DNA of 64,000 bases from Bradyrhizobium niftali (GTDB lineage Bacteria > Pseudomonadota > Alphaproteobacteria > Rhizobiales > Xanthobacteraceae). A program made the position numbers and the translations under genes. This document shows, piece by piece, positions 24,889 through 33,913 of this stretch. The notes under the pieces are model-generated. The model made no database searches and was not told the origin of the DNA. It worked only from the letters and a program-made list of their open reading frames with translations. The stretch spans positions 1-64,000 of the forward strand of contig NZ_SPQT01000021.1 of assembly GCF_004571025.1 (NCBI RefSeq), given 5' to 3'. How positions within the stretch are numbered: position 1 is the stretch's first letter; each line of letters opens with the position of its first letter.

Positions 24889-27501
24889 TCAGTCGGATCG
24901 TACCGAGGGCACCTCGATGTGATCGGGCGGCAATCCGGCGCGATACCGCCGAACCATGGCCTCAAACGCTTGTTCCAGGTTTCGGGCGAGCAGAGACGTA
25001 TCGAACAGCGGCATCGTATGACGACGCTTTGCCAGAGTTTCCCTGATGCCGCGGAGCTTCTCGCGATCTAGCGCCAGTTCAATCGCGCGTTCCTCATATT
25101 CATCGCGAGAATGCGTGATGAGTTCGACCAATCCGAGAGCATGCAGCAGGCTGGCTGCGACCCGGCCTGCATAGGTTTCTCCGGCCAGCGTCAGCACGGG
25201 CAGGCCGGCCCAGAGAGCGTCGCCTGCGGTGGTGTGGGCATTGTACGGCAGCGCGTCCAGGAACAGGTCTGCCAGGCCGTGACGCGCCAGGTGATCCGCC
25301 GTCGAGGCAACGCGCGTCGCAAAGACCAGGCGCTGGGGATCGATGCCGCTCGCCTCGGCCGCTCTCCGCAAATTGGATTTTGCGACATCCTGGAGATCGG
25401 AAAGCCAGACGACGGAGCCGTCGACCTCCTTCAGGATGCGCATCCAGCTCCCAAAGGTCGCAGGATTGAGTTTGTAGGCGTTGTTGAAAGCGCAGAAGAC
25501 GATGCCTTCGGCAGGCAATCCCTGCGCTCGCCTGTCGAGCCCGGCATGCGAGATCGCGCGTCCCTCGGCATCGTGCGGCATGAAGCAATGCGGCAGCCAG
25601 GCGACCTTCTCTGAAAAGTGCTTGCGGTCCTCGGCAGGAATGACCCGCTCGTCGGCGATCACATAATCCAGCAATCCTCCGCCGACGGTGCCGGCAAAGC
25701 CGAGATAACCTGCGAGAATTGGAGCTGGCCGCTGCGCGAGAACAGCGAGCCGTGCTCCGAGCGTATGCCCCATCAGGTCCACGAGGATGTCGATTTTGGC
25801 CGCCTTGATGCAGCCCATGATTTCATCGTCGCTCCGCCCGAAGAGATCGGTAAACTGGTCGAAGCTCCGCTCCAATCGCGCGCGCAGATCGCTGTCGTCG
25901 GTCGGGCCGATCGAGAATCCATGCGTTTCAAATCGGGTGCGATCGTGGGCCTCGAAAAGACCTGCGGCCAGATAGCTGACCGGATGGGTGCGAAAATCCC
26001 CCGACAGGTAACCGATGCGGATCTTGTCGGCCTGAACGGGAACAGCGTCGACGGATTTGCGCGCGGCAAGACCAAGCATCCTTTCGATCCAGAAATCGGC
26101 GCTTCGTCGCTGGTCCTCGGCCGATGCCGCAATCGAGAGCAGCGCAAACGGCTGACAGCCCCCCTCGCCCGCACGAATGGATGCGATCAAGCGCGTTCTT
26201 TCAGCCTCTATCTCAGTCCAGTCGCAGCAATTCAGCTTCGAATAGAGCCTCGCGCCTTCCACCCCGGGCAGGTCGCGATTGAGCGAGAACGCCCTGTCGA
26301 AGGCCGCGAACGCGTCGTCGTGGCGACGAAGGTCGGCGAAGATGTTCCCTCGCCCGAACCAGGCCTCTGCCAGGTCGGACCTGATGGACAGCGCCTTGTC
26401 GTAGCCGTCGAGCGCCTCCCCGTAGCGCTTGACGTCGGCGAAAGCATTGCCTCGGCCCAGCCAGGCTTCCGCCCGGTCCGGCGCGATGGAGAGCGCCTTG
26501 TCGTAGGCGGCGAGCGCATCATCGTGACGCCGCAGATCGAGGAAGACATTGCCCCGGCCGAGCCAGGCTTCGGCCGAATTCGCTTTGCTCGAGAGCACCG
26601 CGTCGTAGAGCGCGAGGGCATCGTCGTGGCGCTTGAGGGCCGTGAAGACGTTGCCGCGGCCAACCACGGCTTGGATCGAATCCGGCTTGATCGCGAGGGC
26701 TTTGCCGTAGGCCGTGAGCGCTTCGTCATAGCGCTTGAGATCCGCGTTGACGTTGCCCCGGCCAAGCCAGGCGGCCGCCGATTCAGGGGCGATGCCGAGT
26801 GCGCGGCCGTAGGACGCGTCGGCATCCGCGTAGCGCCTGAGCTCGTACAGGACATTGCCCCTGCCGATCCAGCCCTCCGCCAGATCGCCCCTGATGGAGA
26901 GTGCCCTGTCGTAGGCGGCAAGAGCCTCGTCGCGGCGCCCGCCACGAGCCAGCGCCGTGCCGCGGCCGAGCCAGGCTTCCGCCAGTTCGGGCCTGACGGA
27001 GAGCACCCGCTCATAGGCGGCCAACGCCTCGGCGTGGCGCCCGAGTTCGAGCAGCGACTTGCCCTTGTTCGCATGAGCGTCGGCGTAGTTCGGATCGAGG
27101 GCAATCGATCTGTCGAAGTCGGATATGGCCGCTTCGTATTGGCCGAGATCGTTGCAGGCTACGCCGCGGTTGTTCCAGCTCTCGCGCACATTTGGATTGA
27201 GCCGCAAGGCCCTGGTGAATTGCTCGTGCGCGAGTGCGGGCTTGCCGAGCTGCTTCGCGATCAGCCCGTAATTGTAGAAGGAAACATCCGATCCCTGATT
27301 GAGCTTGACCGCGCGCGCGATGAATGGCTCGGCCTCGGCGAACCGGTTCGTGTTCACGAGAACGATGGTCAGCAGGTTGAGCGCAGGCACATGCGACGGC
27401 TCGGACTTGATGACCCGCCTGAAGCCCTCTTCGGCCTTCTTGAGATCGCGCGCATTGAGGGCCGAGAGCGCCTCATTGAAGATGGCTGCAATGTTCTTCA
27501 T
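24889..27501 (-). CDS. TPR-repeat O-GlcNAc-transferase-like (GT41/SPINDLY) protein
   Basis: An 870-residue protein. Residues about 5-450 are roughly eleven to twelve tetratricopeptide repeats; the last seven are near-identical 34-residue units of the type AEAWLGRGNVFLDLRRHDDA. The C-terminal part is a family 41 glycosyltransferase like plant SPINDLY and animal OGT, with GYLSGDFRTHPVSYL (catalytic-site His), CAFNNAYKLNPATF (Lys matching the nucleotide-sugar-binding lysine of OGT) and FLDALPYNAHTTAGDALWAG. It probably transfers a sugar to protein Ser/Thr. ATG 27501 replaces a longer frame start. A second GT41 gene lies divergently beyond the tRNA gene. Donor sugar and targets are unknown. Confidence 0.9.
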   Translation of the reverse strand: MKNIAAIFNEALSALNARDLKKAEEGFRRVIKSEPSHVPALNLLTIVLVNTNRFAEAEPFIARAVKLNQGSDVSFYNYGLIAKQLGKPALAHEQFTRALRLNPNVRESWNNRGVACNDLGQYEAAISDFDRSIALDPNYADAHANKGKSLLELGRHAEALAAYERVLSVRPELAEAWLGRGTALARGGRRDEALAAYDRALSIRGDLAEGWIGRGNVLYELRRYADADASYGRALGIAPESAAAWLGRGNVNADLKRYDEALTAYGKALAIKPDSIQAVVGRGNVFTALKRHDDALALYDAVLSSKANSAEAWLGRGNVFLDLRRHDDALAAYDKALSIAPDRAEAWLGRGNAFADVKRYGEALDGYDKALSIRSDLAEAWFGRGNIFADLRRHDDAFAAFDRAFSLNRDLPGVEGARLYSKLNCCDWTEIEAERTRLIASIRAGEGGCQPFALLSIAASAEDQRRSADFWIERMLGLAARKSVDAVPVQADKIRIGYLSGDFRTHPVSYLAAGLFEAHDRTRFETHGFSIGPTDDSDLRARLERSFDQFTDLFGRSDDEIMGCIKAAKIDILVDLMGHTLGARLAVLAQRPAPILAGYLGFAGTVGGGLLDYVIADERVIPAEDRKHFSEKVAWLPHCFMPHDAEGRAISHAGLDRRAQGLPAEGIVFCAFNNAYKLNPATFGSWMRILKEVDGSVVWLSDLQDVAKSNLRRAAEASGIDPQRLVFATRVASTADHLARHGLADLFLDALPYNAHTTAGDALWAGLPVLTLAGETYAGRVAASLLHALGLVELITHSRDEYEERAIELALDREKLRGIRETLAKRRHTMPLFDTSLLARNLEQAFEAMVRRYRAGLPPDHIEVPSVRSD
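26268..26985 (-). repeat. Tandem 102-bp coding repeats in the GT41 gene
   Basis: Seven consecutive TPR units of 34 codons, each beginning AEAWLGRGN or a close variant, are similar at DNA level as well as protein level (for example GAGCCAGGCTTCCGCC recurs). Such an array can gain or lose units by recombination without changing the frame. Confidence 0.8.
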
Positions 27502-27882
27502 CGACGGGAACAGACCTCTCGCACGGCGTCCCACTACGTCCACGGATCGACGTCGCGCTCAGCACCCAAACCATGCCCATATCCGCCCAATCGAGCGAAA
27601 GACCGGTGAAGTACCTCACGCCGGCTCGGTTGAACATACGCCGGACGCCATGTTTTCTCAGGCAAGGTGCAGGGGATATGGTCCATTGGGCCGGGAGGAC
27701 CTCGGCAGAGCCGGATTTGACGGTTCCGGGCCCTCCCTTACGGCGATTCGCCGAGCTGCAAACCAGCCGCCGCGGACCATGCGGGATGGCGAGGCCGGGG
27801 ATGCTCCGCCCTTCAGCCCATCCGGGCAACCGAGCGCGCGGCCAATCCGCGAAAAATGGAAGACATTTCAATTGGATGCATC
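27502..27882. other. Intergenic region between the GT41 gene and tRNA-Ser
   Basis: About 380 bases with no gene that I would support on either strand. It presumably holds the promoter of the minus-strand GT41 gene. Short frames here show no start with a ribosome-binding site and no recognisable domain. Confidence 0.5.
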
Positions 27883-27976
27883 TGGCGGAGACGGAGGGAT
27901 TCGAACCCTCGATAGGCCTTTACAAGCCTATAACGGTTTAGCAAACCGCCGCCTTCAGCCACTCGGCCACGTCTCC
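27883..27976 (-). tRNA. tRNA-Ser(GCU)
   Basis: A 94-base tRNA gene including an encoded CCA end. On the minus strand the acceptor stem is GGAGACG paired with CGTCTCC. The anticodon loop reads TTTGCTAA, giving anticodon GCU for AGC and AGU serine codons. A long variable arm (TATAGGCTTGTAAAGGCCTAT) identifies a class II serine tRNA, and the T-loop is GGTTCGAATCC. It stands alone between two divergent GT41 genes. Confidence 0.95.
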
Positions 27977-28320
27977 AACGCGCCGGGTATGCCCGACACG
28001 GCGGCGGGCTGCAAGCGGCAGAATTGGGACGAGCATGTTTCTTTGCACATGAAAGCTCTGGCCGTGATGAAAGAAGGACGGGCGGGACTGGCTGACGTCC
28101 CGGGCCGGCGGGCCGTCGTCACGCCCGCATAGGGGCTAGCCATCGCGCCGGTTGGCCGGCATCGATATTGTCATGCGTGAAATCTCGGCCCGAGCGCGAT
28201 AGTTTCGGCCTCGAAGCGCGAGCGGCGCGGCCGTTGTTCTCTCCGGCGAAGGCGGCTAGAGTTTTTGCACCATTTCGCCAGAGCACAGCCCCGTCATCGG
28301 GGTCCAGAAAACCCAATCAC
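27977..28320. other. Intergenic region between tRNA-Ser and the second GT41 gene
   Basis: About 345 bases containing GC-rich inverted stretches near 28090-28130 (GACGTCCCGGGCC...). It should hold the tRNA promoter (minus) and the GT41 promoter (plus). No gene, integrase or attachment-site duplicate of the tRNA 3' end is visible. Confidence 0.5.
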
Positions 28321-30342
28321 ATGTCGCAGCACAGCCGCAACAAGGGAGCTTCGGCCCCCTCCTCACTCCATCCGTCGACTGTTCTGGACCAGGCAATTGC
28401 GGCGCACCGTGCGGGCAACGTGTCGGAAGCGGAGCGGGCCTACACGGCGATCCTGAAGGGAAGCAGGACGCACCCCGTCGCGCTCCACATGCTTGGGCTG
28501 TTGCACGCACAGCGCGGCAATTTCGCGGATGCCGAGCCATTGCTCAAGAAAGCTGTCCGCGTCGATCCCGGCAATCCCGACGTCCTCTTCAACTATGCCA
28601 ACGTGCTGCGTGCATTGGACAAGACAGACGATGCACTCGACTGGCTTGCGAAAGCGATTGCCCTGGCGCCGAACTTCGCCGGTGCGCATCTCAATCGCGG
28701 TGCGATTCTGATGGCACGGAAGGAGCTTCACGATGCCATCGCGGAATTTGATCGCGCCATTGCGATCGCGCAGTCGAGCGCAGCGTTCGCAAACCGAGGT
28801 AGTGCGCTTCACCAGCTCGATCGCCTCGACGAAGCGCATGACAGCTACCAAAGGGCCGTCGAGCTCGGACCGTCGAATCCACAGAACCATTTCCTCTTGT
28901 CTGAAGTCCTTACCCAGATGGGTCGGCACGACGAAGCGATCGGAGCGCTCGAAAGAACGGTCGCGCTGGACAAGGCGTTCCCGTTCGCATTGAGCAAGCT
29001 CGTTGGTTCCAGGCGGCAGCGTGCCGACTGGCGCAGTTTCGAAGTTGAACAGGCCGCTCTGGACGAGGCCGTCGAATCCGGCGTGGCGGTCGACCCTCTC
29101 ACCTTCTTTCATGCCTCGTCGTCTCCCGCACATCAATTGACCTGTGCGAAGACATTTGTCGCCAAGGTCGCTTCGGAACGAGGTGCCGCGATCCCCAGAG
29201 CGCCGTCACCGGTTTCCCGGCTGCGGGTCGCGTATCTGTCAGCCGATTATCGCAATCACGCCACCGCGAATTTGATGGCGGGAGTTTTCGAGGAGCACGA
29301 CCGCGAGCGCTTCGAGGTCAGCGCCATCTCCTACGGACCGGATGACCGCAGCGAAATGCGCAATCGCCTGCAGGCGGCGTTCGAACGCTTTGAAGATGTC
29401 CGCGATCTCGCCGACGAGGACGTGGTCAAGCTGATACGCCAGCTCGACATTGATGTTCTTGTCGACCTGGGAGGCTTCACCACCGGTGCGCGGCCGAAAA
29501 TCCTTGCGTGCCGTGCGGCTCCCCTCCAGGTCAGCTATCTCGGCTTTCCCGGCACGATGGGCGCCTCATATATCGACTACGTCATTGCCGACAGGATCGT
29601 CATCCCTGAAGAAGAGCAGAAGTATTACGCCGAGAAGGTGGTTTATCTCCCCGACAGCTATCAGGCGACCGACGCGAGGCGACCGCTCCTGCCAAATGGT
29701 CCGACCCGGAGCGAGGTCGGTCTGCCGGAAGACGCATTCGTCTACTGCGCGTTCAACAGAGCGTCCAAGATCACGCCCGTGCTGTTCGATGTCTGGATGA
29801 GGCTGCTGACCAGGACCGCGGGCAGCGTCCTGTGGCTGCTCGATGGGGACCCCACCGCCAGGGAGAATCTGAGGCGTGAAGCCGTTGCGCGCGGCGTCGC
29901 TGCCGAGAGGATCGTGTTCGCCCCACCCGTCCCTGCCTACGAACACTTGGCGCGCCACCGGCTCGCCGATCTCTTCCTCGACACGTTGCCCTACAACGCC
30001 CATACCACGGCCAGCGACGCCCTCTGGGCCGGCTTGCCGGTCCTGACCTGCCTCGGCACCGCCTTTGCGGGACGCGTTGCAGCCAGTCTCCTGAACGCCG
30101 TCGGCCTTCCCGAGCTGGTGACGCGATCGCTGGACGAATATGAGGTTCTGGCGCTTCGCATCGCTCACGATGCTGAACTTCGAACCGCCCTCAAGAGCAA
30201 GCTGGCGGCGCATCGGGCCTCTTGGCCTCTCTTCGATACCGTCGGCATGACCCGACACATCGAAAGCGCCTTCAACGAAATGTGGCGCCGGCATTGCGCC
30301 GGCGAAGCGCCGGCCTCGTTTGCCGTCCAAATCTCATCGTGA
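28321..30342 (+). CDS. TPR-repeat O-GlcNAc-transferase-like (GT41/SPINDLY) protein, second copy
   Basis: A 673-residue relative of the gene on the other side of the tRNA. About six TPR units (for example NPDVLFNYANVLRALDKTDDA) fill residues 25-255, followed by a short linker and the GT41 catalytic region: AYLSADYRNHATANLMAG with the conserved His, CAFNRASKITPVLFDVW with the conserved Lys, and FLDTLPYNAHTTASDALWAG. ATG 28321 is preferred over the longer frame from 28168, whose added part is Arg/Pro-rich and unlike the family. The TPR units are more diverged from each other than in the first copy, suggesting the first copy's array expanded recently. Confidence 0.88.
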   Translation: MSQHSRNKGASAPSSLHPSTVLDQAIAAHRAGNVSEAERAYTAILKGSRTHPVALHMLGLLHAQRGNFADAEPLLKKAVRVDPGNPDVLFNYANVLRALDKTDDALDWLAKAIALAPNFAGAHLNRGAILMARKELHDAIAEFDRAIAIAQSSAAFANRGSALHQLDRLDEAHDSYQRAVELGPSNPQNHFLLSEVLTQMGRHDEAIGALERTVALDKAFPFALSKLVGSRRQRADWRSFEVEQAALDEAVESGVAVDPLTFFHASSSPAHQLTCAKTFVAKVASERGAAIPRAPSPVSRLRVAYLSADYRNHATANLMAGVFEEHDRERFEVSAISYGPDDRSEMRNRLQAAFERFEDVRDLADEDVVKLIRQLDIDVLVDLGGFTTGARPKILACRAAPLQVSYLGFPGTMGASYIDYVIADRIVIPEEEQKYYAEKVVYLPDSYQATDARRPLLPNGPTRSEVGLPEDAFVYCAFNRASKITPVLFDVWMRLLTRTAGSVLWLLDGDPTARENLRREAVARGVAAERIVFAPPVPAYEHLARHRLADLFLDTLPYNAHTTASDALWAGLPVLTCLGTAFAGRVAASLLNAVGLPELVTRSLDEYEVLALRIAHDAELRTALKSKLAAHRASWPLFDTVGMTRHIESAFNEMWRRHCAGEAPASFAVQISS

Positions 30343-30405
30343 GGGCGCCCTTGGCGCTCATCGCGCCAATCGGCCAGTTCGGCTCCCTACGGCGGAGCAA
30401 ACCGG

Positions 30406-30672
30406 TCAGTGGGTGGAAACCCACGCCCTCGCCTCGCGCTGCGCGGCCGAAATCTCGGCGTCCGACATCTGCCCGGCGACTTCCTGGCGCAGCGCCACGG
30501 CGTCCTTGCGGCCCTTCAGGGCGGCGAGGTTGAACCATTTGTGCGCGGCGACGAGATCGACGAGGCCGGCGCGGCCGCTCGCCCAATAGATCCCGCGCTC
30601 GAACAGCACGTCCGACAGCGCGCTCGCGTCGATCGGCGTCGCGGTCTCCAGATCGAAAGTACCCTGAAACAT
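30406..30672 (-). CDS. Sel1-like repeat protein
   Basis: An 88-residue protein. The central part GLVDLVAAHKWFNLAALKGR, followed by KDAVALRQEVAGQMSDAEI and AAQREARAW, matches the Sel1-type helix pair seen in small proteobacterial proteins of unknown function, which often carry one repeat with the AHKWFNLA motif. GGGGA lies upstream of ATG 30672. It is convergent with the second GT41 gene. Such repeats mediate protein contacts; no partner can be named. Confidence 0.75.
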   Translation of the reverse strand: MFQGTFDLETATPIDASALSDVLFERGIYWASGRAGLVDLVAAHKWFNLAALKGRKDAVALRQEVAGQMSDAEISAAQREARAWVSTH

Positions 30673-31536
30673 AACGCATCCCCTGTTTTCTTATGCCGCC
30701 TCGTTCCCCCGAGCGCGGCTCCCGTCCAACTCTGATTTGCGTGATCCCTTCTGGGATCATGCGCCGTTCAACTCTCCCCATGCCGTTTGCCGGCTTGTTG
30801 GAGGCGATGATGGCGGGCAAATTTGAATGGCAGTTTAAGTATCGCGATGAAGCAGACGTAAACGCGGGCCGCCGGCGCCCGCATGGAGAATGCAAAAAGC
30901 CTACGTTTTGCAGGCACTTCTGCAATTCGTCAGATTCGATTTACCTTGGGATTTTCGGACAACGATAACCATCGCGCGCGGTGGCGGGGCGCTGCGGCGC
31001 ACATTCCGCCACTCCTTGTCGTCACCCGCGACCCGGCCACGCCGGGGCTTGCGGTCCTGGGACGCTGAAGCTTCAGCCAACGGCAGGCGGGAGACCCGGT
31101 ACTCCGCAGACGCCAGTCATCTATCAAGAGCCGCGGCGTCCTGGATCGCCGGTCGGAACCGGGCGATGGGTCCGCAAATCGGGAAACGGCGCACGGACGC
31201 CGCGCAACGACAAGACCGCGGCCATCGCCTGCCCCAAGGCAATGCACAGCGGCAGCGCGGCCACGTCGCGGTCAGATCGGCAATGTCGGGAAAAGGAATG
31301 CCGGCAATACCCCGGCCTCAGGAGAACGAGGGCGTCGGCGAACACGTCAGGACCAGATTCCACTTTGACCGCGAGGCCACTCGTGAAATTGCAGAACCGA
31401 AAGAATCAGCCCGCACCGAACGAAGAAAACTCGTTTCTTCTGCCGGACCGTGAAGAGAACGATCCGACCGTTGACCTGATGTCTCGCCGACACCCTCTAT
31501 CGTCGACCAGAACCTTATAGGAGGCGCTGATGACGT
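30673..31536. other. Gene-poor stretch
   Basis: About 860 bases with only spurious-looking open frames (for example one from 30890 to 31453 on the plus strand and others overlapping it), rich in Arg, Pro and Gln, with no ribosome-binding site or family resemblance. I see no RNA gene. It could contain a decayed gene. Confidence 0.5.
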
Positions 31537-31557
31537 GCCGGCTGTCTAGCAGCCGGC
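31537..31557 (-). terminator. Hairpin after the Lys-rich peptide gene
   Basis: GCCGGCTG pairs perfectly with CAGCCGGC around TCTAG. It starts 17 bases after the stop codon of the 30-residue gene on the minus strand. There is no T-run, so termination is probable but not certain. Confidence 0.5.
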
Positions 31558-31574
31558 AACTTCAGAAGTCGAAG

Positions 31575-31667
31575 TTACTTCTTCTTCTTCGCGACCTTGC
31601 GGGTCTTCTTCGCAGTCTTCTTCACTGCGCTCTTCGCCTTCTTCGCCTTCTTCGCTTTCTTGGCCAT
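31575..31667 (-). CDS. Tiny Lys/Ala-rich basic peptide, 30 residues
   Basis: Reading the minus strand from ATG 31667 gives MAKKAKKAKKAKSAVKKTAK, then KTRKVAKKKK and a TAA stop. Of 30 residues, 16 are Lys or Arg and there is no acidic residue. GGAGGG lies 5-6 bases before the ATG, and a perfect hairpin follows the stop, so the unit looks like a free-standing gene. The composition resembles the C-terminal tails of histone H1-like proteins, suggesting nucleic-acid binding; that is inference. The opposite strand shows a mirror acidic frame which I reject. Confidence 0.7.
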   Translation of the reverse strand: MAKKAKKAKKAKSAVKKTAKKTRKVAKKKK

Positions 31668-32192
31668 GTTGCCCTCCGATGTGTGAGATGGCTTTAATCG
31701 CTGCGTGCACTCGGGGATCGAGATGCACACTCATCCCGAATACACCAACACGACGAAAAAAACAGCTTCTCGCTTAAAGAAGTGTTGACGCAGCAAGGCG
31801 CGTGCGCTTGGCCAGCGCGACGCAAGCACACTGCATGACGCGTTCGTGCGATCGCGTAGAGTGGGCGCATCATCGGTGTTTGCGAGAGTAATGATTGCAA
31901 GAAAACACTATGCAGAAAGTATTTTCCTGCACTCACGCATTGCGCATGACCGGCGCGACGACGCGTGTCGCAACGCGCGGGATCGCCTCGCGAAGGCGTT
32001 TCGCGGACTCTGAGTCGGAGATTTTGGCAACGAAAATATTTTCATGCTTAACGGCGCGAGCGCTCGTCGGAGCGTGTGCAAGCCGCCGTTTTGCGCGAAT
32101 CGCGTGACGGCGATTCGGTCGCCGCGGAGCTATCGATCGGGATGAAGTTTGCCGCCGAGGACGCGCGCGAGCGTCGCATCGCGAACCGAAGG
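31668..32192. other. Gene-poor stretch upstream of the Lys-rich peptide gene
   Basis: About 525 bases without a supportable gene. Bases 31740-31930 are notably AT-richer than the chromosome average here, and 32050-32190 are full of short CGCGA-type inverted motifs. The region should include the promoter of the Lys-rich peptide gene. Small frames present on both strands lack ribosome-binding sites. Confidence 0.5.
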
Positions 32193-32221
32193 CGAGGTGA
32201 CGAAGCGTGTCCGTCACCTCG
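32193..32221 (-). terminator. Terminator-like hairpin after gatB
   Basis: CGAGGTGACG and CGTCACCTCG are exact 10-bp inverted copies around a 9-base loop, 15 bases beyond the gatB stop. The T-content after the hairpin on the minus strand is modest (CCTTCGGTTCG). Confidence 0.55.
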
Positions 32222-32236
32222 TCCGAACGCGTGAGG

Positions 32237-33721
32237 CTAGACGCCGAGCTTGGACTTGAGCAGCTCGTTGACGCTTTGCGGGTTGGCCTTGCCGCCGGAT
32301 GCCTTCATCACCTGGCCGACGAACCAGCCGAGCGACTGCGGCTTGTCCTTGACCTGCGCGGCCTTGTCGGGATTGGCCGCGATGATGTCGTCGACCACCT
32401 TCTCGATCGCCGAGAGGTCGGTGACCTGCTTCATGCCGCGGCTTTCCACCAGCGCGCGGGGATCGCCGCCTTCCTGCCAGACGATCTCGAACAGATCCTT
32501 GGCGATCTTGCCGGAGATCGTGCCCTCGCCGATCAGGTCGATGATCCCTGAGAGCTGCTCGGCGCTGACGGGAGCGCCCGTAATATCCCGGCCTTCCTTG
32601 TTGAGACGGCCGAACAGCTCGTTGATCACCCAGTTCGCCGCCATCTTGCCGTCGCGGGCGCGGTTGCCGAGCTTGTCGAGCACGGTCTCGTAGAACACCG
32701 CGCTCTCGCGCTCGGCGACCAGCACGCTCGCGTCGTAGGCCGACAGGCCGAAATCGGCGACGAAGCGCGTCTTCTTCTGGTCCGGCAGCTCAGGCAGCTT
32801 CGCCTTCAGCTCGTCGACGAGGTCTTGCGAGAACTCCAGCGGCAGCAGATCGGGATCGGGGAAGTAGCGGTAGTCATGCGCCTCTTCCTTCGACCGCATC
32901 GAGCGCGTCTCGCCCTTGTTGGGGTCGTAGAGCCGCGTTTCCTGGTCGATCTGCCCGCCGTCCTCGAGGATCTCGATCTGGCGCCGCGCCTCGTACTCGA
33001 TCGCCTGGCCGATGAAGGTGATCGAGTTCATGTTCTTGATCTCGCAGCGGGTGCCGAGCGGCGCGCCGGGCTTGCGCACGGAGACGTTGACGTCGGCGCG
33101 CAAGGATCCCTTCTCCATGTCGCCGTCGCAGGTGCCGAGATAGCGCAGGATCGAGCGCAGCTTGGTCACATAGGCCTTGGCCTGCTCGGCATCGCGGATA
33201 TCGGGCTTGGAGACGATCTCCATCAGCGCCACGCCGCAGCGGTTGAGATCGACAAAGGACATGGTCGGCGACTGGTCATGCAGCAGCTTGCCTGCATCCT
33301 GTTCCAGATGCAGCCGCTCGATACCGATGGTGGCCGTCTTGCCGCCATCCAGCTCGACGACGACCTCGCCCTCGCCGACGATCGGCGACTTGTACTGGCT
33401 GATCTGATAGCCCTGCGGCGAGTCCGGATAGAAATAGTTCTTGCGGTCGAACACCGAGCGCAGATTGATCTTTGCGTTGAGACCGAGCCCGGTCCGGACA
33501 GCCTGCCTGACGCATTCCTCGTTGATCACGGGCAGCATGCCCGGCATCGCGGCGTCCACCAGCGACACGTGGCTGTTCGGCTCGCCGCCGAACGTGGTGG
33601 AGGCACCCGAGAACAGCTTCGAGTTCGACGTCACCTGGGCATGGATCTCCATGCCGATGACCATCTCCCAGTCGCCGGTTGAGCCTTTGAGCAGTTTGTG
33701 AGGTGTCGCGTCAGCGTTCAT
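32237..33721 (-). CDS. gatB: Aspartyl/glutamyl-tRNA amidotransferase subunit B
   Basis: A 494-residue subunit of the GatCAB enzyme that converts Glu-tRNA(Gln) and Asp-tRNA(Asn) to the amidated forms; GatB binds the tRNA and activates the carboxylate with ATP. Family stretches: WEMVIGMEIHAQVTSNSKLF, DAAMPGMLPVINEECV, RKNYFYPDSPQGYQISQY, and the C-terminal YqeY-like tail ending NELLKSKLGV. ATG 33721 removes a Pro-rich extension and agrees with the family. It is separated from gatC and gatA by an FkbM methyltransferase on the other strand, so the subunits are not in one operon here. Confidence 0.95.
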   Translation of the reverse strand: MNADATPHKLLKGSTGDWEMVIGMEIHAQVTSNSKLFSGASTTFGGEPNSHVSLVDAAMPGMLPVINEECVRQAVRTGLGLNAKINLRSVFDRKNYFYPDSPQGYQISQYKSPIVGEGEVVVELDGGKTATIGIERLHLEQDAGKLLHDQSPTMSFVDLNRCGVALMEIVSKPDIRDAEQAKAYVTKLRSILRYLGTCDGDMEKGSLRADVNVSVRKPGAPLGTRCEIKNMNSITFIGQAIEYEARRQIEILEDGGQIDQETRLYDPNKGETRSMRSKEEAHDYRYFPDPDLLPLEFSQDLVDELKAKLPELPDQKKTRFVADFGLSAYDASVLVAERESAVFYETVLDKLGNRARDGKMAANWVINELFGRLNKEGRDITGAPVSAEQLSGIIDLIGEGTISGKIAKDLFEIVWQEGGDPRALVESRGMKQVTDLSAIEKVVDDIIAANPDKAAQVKDKPQSLGWFVGQVMKASGGKANPQSVNELLKSKLGV

Positions 33722-33913
33722 GGCGAAGATATCGTTCTGTGCTGGAGGATGCGGGTCGGCCCCCGGCCGGGCGGGAGCTACCACGCCCAACTAATTAAGC
33801 CGGCGCGGAAAGCGATGCAACCTGGGCCCCCGCTCCCCGATCGGCCGAATTGGGCGTGAAACTGCATGCAATCCGTGCCATGACAACCGTAAATGGATCG
33901 AGGCGGGAGGGAC

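Noticed and set aside
26268..26985. Regular 102-bp units that could be mistaken for a CRISPR or satellite array
   Set aside because: Units are in-frame TPR codons without unique spacers; they belong to the GT41 coding sequence.
27883..30342. Genomic island inserted at tRNA-Ser
   Set aside because: No integrase, no second copy of the tRNA 3' end and no mobility gene are visible in the flanking sequence.
30890..31453. Plus-strand frames of 180-190 residues in the gene-poor stretch
   Set aside because: Several overlapping frames of similar length, Arg/Pro/Gln-rich composition, no start signal and no similarity to a known family.
31546..31734. A 62-residue acidic minus-strand frame over the Lys-rich peptide gene
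   Set aside because: It is a frame-shifted reading of the Lys/Ala codons (AAG becomes GAG/GAA runs), and has no ribosome-binding site, whereas the 30-residue frame does.
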